This document shows positions 60,758-64,000 of a stretch of DNA of 64,000 nucleotides, one piece after another. Source of the DNA: Anaerolineae bacterium (GTDB lineage Bacteria > Chloroflexota > Anaerolineae > Aggregatilineales > Phototrophicaceae); assembly GCA_022843385.1 (NCBI GenBank), contig JALHNT010000017.1:81148-145147 (forward strand), written 5' to 3'. Every line of letters begins with the position of its first letter. Position 1 is the stretch's first letter. Both the position numbers and the translations under genes were made by a program. The notes under the pieces were generated by a model. The model had not been told where the DNA came from, searched no databases, and worked only from the letters and a program-made list of their open reading frames with translations.

Positions 60758-61834
60758 CTAATTGAAGCGGATGCGCGGATCAATCAGCGCATAGAGAATA
60801 TCGGACAGAATGAAACCGATGATCGTCGCCAGCGAAGCGATGATGACGACGGCCATGATGACGGGGTAATCCTGCTGCAGGACTGAGGCAACACCTACCC
60901 TGCCTAATCCCGGCCAGGAGAAGATGGTCTCGGTGATCGGTGCACCGCCCAACAATCCGGCGATGGCCGGGCCGAGGAAAGTGGCAATCGGAATGAGGGC
61001 GTTGCGCGCCCCATGCTTGAACCAGACCTCGCGCCCCGAAAGCCCCTTAGCCTTGGCGGTACGAATGTAATCCTGCCCAATCACATCCAGCATCGAAGCG
61101 CGCATGTACCGCGAAAAGACAGCGATGGTCCCGGTTGAAAGCACCAGAGTCGGCAGGAGCAAATATTCCAGACGCATGTAGATTGGTGGACATCCCCCGG
61201 TCAAGACAGGGGCACAGCGACTGCCCATCGGCAAGACGCGAAGCCACGAACCAAAAATGAGAATCAGAATGAGACCGAGCCAGAAAATCGGGACGGCATT
61301 GAAAAAGACCGCCATCACACGCGTAACATTATCGAATGCGCCACCCTTGCGAACGGCGGCCATGATGCCGACTGGAAGACCGACGACCACTCCCAGAAAG
61401 AGCGACGCCATACCCAATTCCATTGTGGCACCGACGCGCTCACTAATGACCTGTGTCACCGCTCGTCTTTCAAAGAAAGATCGACCCAGATCGCCGCGCA
61501 AGAAACCCAGCCGTTCCCCCGGTGGCTCCGGCACACCATCGCCATCGGCATCAAGCGGAAGAATGAAGGATCGATCAGCGATTTCATCCCCATCGCTGTC
61601 CCAGCGCATCCAGTCGTCACCCAGGAGCCAGCGAATGTACTGGACGTAAATTGGGTCGTTCAGGCCTAATTGCTTGGCGACGCGCTCGACCTGTTCCGGC
61701 CGGGTGTTCTGCCCAAACGTCAGGGCGCGCACTGGGCCACCCGGAGCCAGACTCATCAGCAAATAAGACAGGATTGTTATGCCAATAAATGTTGGAACAG
61801 ACTGAATCAGCCGGCGGAGCGTGTATTTGACCAT
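60758..61834 (-). CDS. ABC transporter permease, DppB/OppB type
   Basis: A 358-residue permease: RRLIQSVPTFIGITILSYLL at the start, TRPEQVERVAKQLGL, and the EAA loop VIGQDYIRTAKAKGLSGREV ... KHGARNALIP. An extra loop of about 40 residues (SDGDEIADRSFILPLDADGD) sits in the first periplasmic region and looks like an Asp-rich calcium-loop-type repeat. The rest is the standard DppB length and topology. Middle gene of the SBP-permease-permease operon. Confidence 0.94.
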   Translation of the reverse strand: MVKYTLRRLIQSVPTFIGITILSYLLMSLAPGGPVRALTFGQNTRPEQVERVAKQLGLNDPIYVQYIRWLLGDDWMRWDSDGDEIADRSFILPLDADGDGVPEPPGERLGFLRGDLGRSFFERRAVTQVISERVGATMELGMASLFLGVVVGLPVGIMAAVRKGGAFDNVTRVMAVFFNAVPIFWLGLILILIFGSWLRVLPMGSRCAPVLTGGCPPIYMRLEYLLLPTLVLSTGTIAVFSRYMRASMLDVIGQDYIRTAKAKGLSGREVWFKHGARNALIPIATFLGPAIAGLLGGAPITETIFSWPGLGRVGVASVLQQDYPVIMAVVIIASLATIIGFILSDILYALIDPRIRFN

Positions 61835-61857
61835 GATGGATTATCACTCAGATGGAT

Positions 61858-61885
61858 CAGGGAACCCCCATATGAGGGCTCCCTG
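61858..61885 (-). promoter_or_regulatory. Intercistronic stem-loop between binding protein and permease genes
   Basis: CAGGGAACCC pairs with GGGCTCCCTG (one mismatch, 8-base loop). There is no T-run on the minus strand. Such hairpins after binding-protein genes often stabilise their mRNA and raise binding protein over permease. Confidence 0.55.
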
Positions 61886-61904
61886 ACAAGACGAACATGA
61901 CGAA

Positions 61905-63617
61905 TTAGTTGGAACGAACCGTCCAGCGATCGACATTCCAGTAGAGCTGCGACGGATAGGGGCCGAACCCATCCACGTTGGTGCGGGCCGCATACATACC
62001 ACCGATGGAATACAGCGGGACGTAGGCGACGTCGTCTTGCAGCAGTTTCTGGATTTCGTGATAGATCGCCGCGCGTTCGGTCGGGTCGCAACCCGGCAGC
62101 GTGCGTGCCTGTTCCATCAATTCAGTGACTTTGGGGTTGTTGTAGGAGCTGAAGTTCTGACCACCGATGGTGTCACCCGACGGGGTGAACAGCGAGGTCT
62201 GATCGGGATCATCGGGGTAACCATTACGCCAACCAAGAATGAAGGCGTCATAAGCCTGGCTATCGATGATTTCCAGCAGGGTGTTGAAGTCAATCGCCTG
62301 GAAGTCAACCGCGATCCCAATCTGCTTCAGCGCATCCTGGGTAATCGTGCCAATTGCTCCACGACGACTATTGCCTTCGTTAGTGTAAAGGGTGAACTGG
62401 AAGGGTGTGCCATCGTCAGCGAACAGCGCACCCTGCGCTACGCGTGGAGTCTCCGGATTGTTGTCGTCATCCACGAAACCGGCTTCTTCCAACAGTTGGA
62501 TCGCCATCTCGACATTGTAAGGGATCGGTTCCAGATCGGCATCATACGCCCAGGAGGCCGGGATGCTCATGGAAGCCATGCGGTCGCCTTCGCCGAAGAC
62601 CGCGCCCTGGATGATTTCATCGACATTCAGCGCCATGGCAATCGCGCGGCGAACGCGAACATCTGAGAACAACGGGTGATGCCCCTGTTCAATCGGGCTG
62701 CCATCTTCGGCGGTAGCCGGCTGTGGATTTTCGGGATCGGCGAAGTTCAGGCTGAGGTAGTCCCAGGCATTGCCAGGGAAGGCATAGACGTTAACATCGG
62801 ACGAGGCGCGCAGATCCGAACGACGATTGACAGCGGGGCCATCAATGACGTTGGTCTCGCCAGCCAGGAACTGCTCGATCAGAACGGTCTGATCGCCGAC
62901 GACCTTGTAGATGAAACCTTCGGGCAGAACACCTTCCGGCGCACCACCAAAGGTTTGATTGGCGACCAGGCTGACCAGCTCGCCAGCACGGAATTCACTA
63001 AACTGGAAAGCACCAGCGGAAACAGTCGGATTCAGGTTGAAATCCGAGTCGTTAAGTTCGGCAAAATCAGCCGGCAGGACATGCGAAGGCACAACTGGCA
63101 GGTTGGCATTACCCAAAGCAGTGCAATCGGCTTCCTTGAAGGTTACCACCACGGTCGCGTCGTCGGGCGTCTCGACCGATTCAATGATATCAAGACGGAA
63201 ACTCAACGGAGTTTCCACCAGGCCACTGGCAATCATATCCCAGGAATACTGGATATCTTTTGAGGTGATGGGAGTACCGTCATTCCAGGTCCAGTCATTG
63301 CGGATGGTGAAGGTGTAGACCAACCCGTCTTCGGAAATCGTCCAATCCGTTGCCAGCCCAAAATCGCCACCCTTGACGTAGTTGGCGACGGACGGGTCAA
63401 CGCCGATGAAGCCAGGGAAAATCAGATTGAAAATGCGGGCAGACGAAGTGTCGTTACCGATCAGGGGATTCAGGTTTTGCGGGTCACCGCCGAAGTTGCC
63501 TTCGATGATGATGCCGCCCTCACCCGGCGCGGTGTCCTGCGCCAGTACCGGGACAATGAGTAGCGCAACCAGCGCCACCGCCATTGCCAAAACACTCAAA
63601 CGCAACAGTCTCGACAT
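61905..63617 (-). CDS. ABC transporter substrate-binding protein, family 5 (peptide type)
   Basis: A 570-residue exported protein with signal peptide LSVLAMAVALVALLIVPVLAQ. It shows family 5 markers: GGDPQNLNPLIGNDTSS near the N-terminus, YTFTIRNDWTWNDGTPITSKDIQYSWD, and VRRAIAMALNVDEIIQGAVFGEG. No lipobox Cys is present, so it may be secreted or held by an uncleaved signal. Its ligand is probably an oligopeptide or similar molecule but cannot be specified. RBS AGGAG precedes the ATG. First gene of the leftward transport operon. Confidence 0.94.
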   Translation of the reverse strand: MSRLLRLSVLAMAVALVALLIVPVLAQDTAPGEGGIIIEGNFGGDPQNLNPLIGNDTSSARIFNLIFPGFIGVDPSVANYVKGGDFGLATDWTISEDGLVYTFTIRNDWTWNDGTPITSKDIQYSWDMIASGLVETPLSFRLDIIESVETPDDATVVVTFKEADCTALGNANLPVVPSHVLPADFAELNDSDFNLNPTVSAGAFQFSEFRAGELVSLVANQTFGGAPEGVLPEGFIYKVVGDQTVLIEQFLAGETNVIDGPAVNRRSDLRASSDVNVYAFPGNAWDYLSLNFADPENPQPATAEDGSPIEQGHHPLFSDVRVRRAIAMALNVDEIIQGAVFGEGDRMASMSIPASWAYDADLEPIPYNVEMAIQLLEEAGFVDDDNNPETPRVAQGALFADDGTPFQFTLYTNEGNSRRGAIGTITQDALKQIGIAVDFQAIDFNTLLEIIDSQAYDAFILGWRNGYPDDPDQTSLFTPSGDTIGGQNFSSYNNPKVTELMEQARTLPGCDPTERAAIYHEIQKLLQDDVAYVPLYSIGGMYAARTNVDGFGPYPSQLYWNVDRWTVRSN

Positions 63618-63664
63618 ATTACTTTCTCCTTAACATTCATAAGCCAACGGTCGGCAATTTCTCA

Positions 63665-63685
63665 ATCAGGGATGTCATCCCTGAT
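63665..63685. promoter_or_regulatory. Inverted repeat upstream of the transporter operon
   Basis: Perfect ATCAGGGAT-GTC-ATCCCTGAT palindrome, 48 bases before the binding-protein start. It could be an operator or a leader hairpin. Confidence 0.5.
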
Positions 63686-63728
63686 GTCGTATCTGTGAGC
63701 AATACCCACAGACCGCGAGAAAGGTTCA

Positions 63729-63746
63729 ATTGTGATGAATCACAAT
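63729..63746. promoter_or_regulatory. Palindromic operator candidate
   Basis: ATTGTGAT-GA-ATCACAAT is a perfect 18-base palindrome (TGTGA-N4-TCACA core), about 112 bases before the binding-protein start. The spacing differs from the N6 of CRP sites, so the binding factor is unknown. Confidence 0.5.
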
Positions 63747-63786
63747 GGGTCGAAGTTTAACATGATGAACAGAATTAGCAACAAAA

Positions 63787-63818
63787 TACCCCCTTAACCT
63801 GTCATGATTAAGGGGGTA
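63787..63818 (-). terminator. Intrinsic terminator downstream of the tRNA 3' end
   Basis: A perfect 11-bp stem (TACCCCCTTAA / TTAAGGGGGTA), 10-base loop, followed on the minus strand by TTTTGTTGC. It ends a leftward transcript coming from the tRNA region. Confidence 0.88.
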
Positions 63819-63828
63819 CTTATGTCTG

Positions 63829-63864
63829 TCGGGGCGGCGGGACTCGAACCCACGACCTCTTGTC
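63829..63864 (-). pseudogene. tRNA 3' fragment (T-arm and acceptor strand only)
   Basis: The minus strand reads GACAAGAGGTC, then a complete T-arm (GTGGG-TTCGAGT-CCCGC with one G-U pair), then CGCCCCGA, the 3' acceptor strand and discriminator base. A matching 5' acceptor half CGGGGCG and a D-arm are missing from the next 60 bases upstream, so no intact tRNA can fold. The acceptor sequence would fit, for example, a proline tRNA. The lost 5' half suggests an attachment-site scar. Confidence 0.72.
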
Positions 63865-63887
63865 GTCCGGTTCAGAAAGAGAAACCC

Positions 63888-64000
63888 TCAATTGTCCTCA
63901 GTTCCAGATGGGGAAAGTGGCAGAATTTTAGGCCTGTCGTTTGATTTTTGATAGGCCAGCAATTCCAGTTCATCGCGCACCCGATCCCAATCTTTGGGGT
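63888..64000 (-). CDS. C-terminal end of a leftward gene (5' part outside window)
   Basis: On the minus strand one frame is open from the window edge and ends at TGA (63888-63890). It encodes the last 36 or so residues, beginning PKDWDRVRDELELLAYQKSN and ending GTEDN. The piece is helical and charged; it is too short to assign. It lies directly upstream of the tRNA fragment, so it may belong to an integrated element. Confidence 0.5.
   Translation of the reverse strand, partial: PKDWDRVRDELELLAYQKSNDRPKILPLSPSGTEDN

Noticed and set aside
63829..63904. An intact tRNA gene on the minus strand
   Set aside because: The T-arm and 3' acceptor strand are good, but the 75 bases that would hold the 5' acceptor, D-arm and anticodon arm contain no CGGGGCG partner and partly code for another protein end.

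Overview
The window looks like a chromosomal segment of a Chloroflexota bacterium, most likely Anaerolineae-like. This is an inference from several traits together: many secreted proteins made of LysM modules joined by Thr/Pro-rich linkers, lipoproteins with Thr/Pro stalks, a fused NuoCD, frequent GTG and TTG starts and moderate GC. No rRNA or other taxonomic marker RNA is present, so the assignment rests on protein character alone.

Layout. 1-4447 is a five-gene Bat-type operon (two VWA membrane proteins, a TPR lipoprotein, BatD, BatE), cut at its 5' end by the window. It converges on sucCD (4495-6512). 6724-12097 is an envelope operon: LysM protein, DUF192 protein, LysM/M23 peptidase and a degenerate GH31 protein. 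12146-16007 is leftward: a polytopic His-rich membrane protein, then a Nudix/DUF547/small-membrane-protein cluster. 16108-19150 runs rightward: a SerK/SbnI-like ParB-fold protein, an ACT protein, a beta-rich unknown, a JAMM protease and a prepilin peptidase. It meets a leftward iscS-mnmA pair that supplies sulfur for tRNA 2-thiouridine. eno and pyk follow, then a zinc-ribbon membrane protein, radC, a large unknown membrane protein, and yebC-ruvC-ruvA-thyX.

29803-31097 is a gene-free stretch of about 1.3 kb built of degenerate short repeats. After it come a truncated hemoglobin operon (leftward), a double PstS-like binding protein, a DnaQ-DinG fusion helicase, a HAD-DinB fusion, a histidine kinase, an aldehyde dehydrogenase, and iscX followed by nuoB-nuoCD-nuoI. 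Those three nuo genes encode exactly the quinone-module subunits of complex I, and NuoB and NuoI share an unusual C-terminal tail. A strong terminator separates them from a two-gene DUF2256/photolyase-like unit with permuted domains. Next are an Mrp/ApbC ATPase without its CxxC, a STAS/anti-sigma-kinase pair, a beta-lactamase-like serine hydrolase, a Nudix protein, a very large sensor-kinase-like protein that lacks its phospho-acceptor His, and a cell-surface operon (LysM protein, LytR-CpsA-Psr protein, lipoprotein). The right end is an oligopeptide-type ABC importer operon with candidate operators. Beyond it lie the 3' end of a tRNA without its 5' half, and the C-terminus of one more gene.

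Across the window an extended -10 sequence, TGCTATACT, recurs upstream of genes in the correct orientation, and a roughly 50-bp TTGCTGCTGA element is dispersed at three places.
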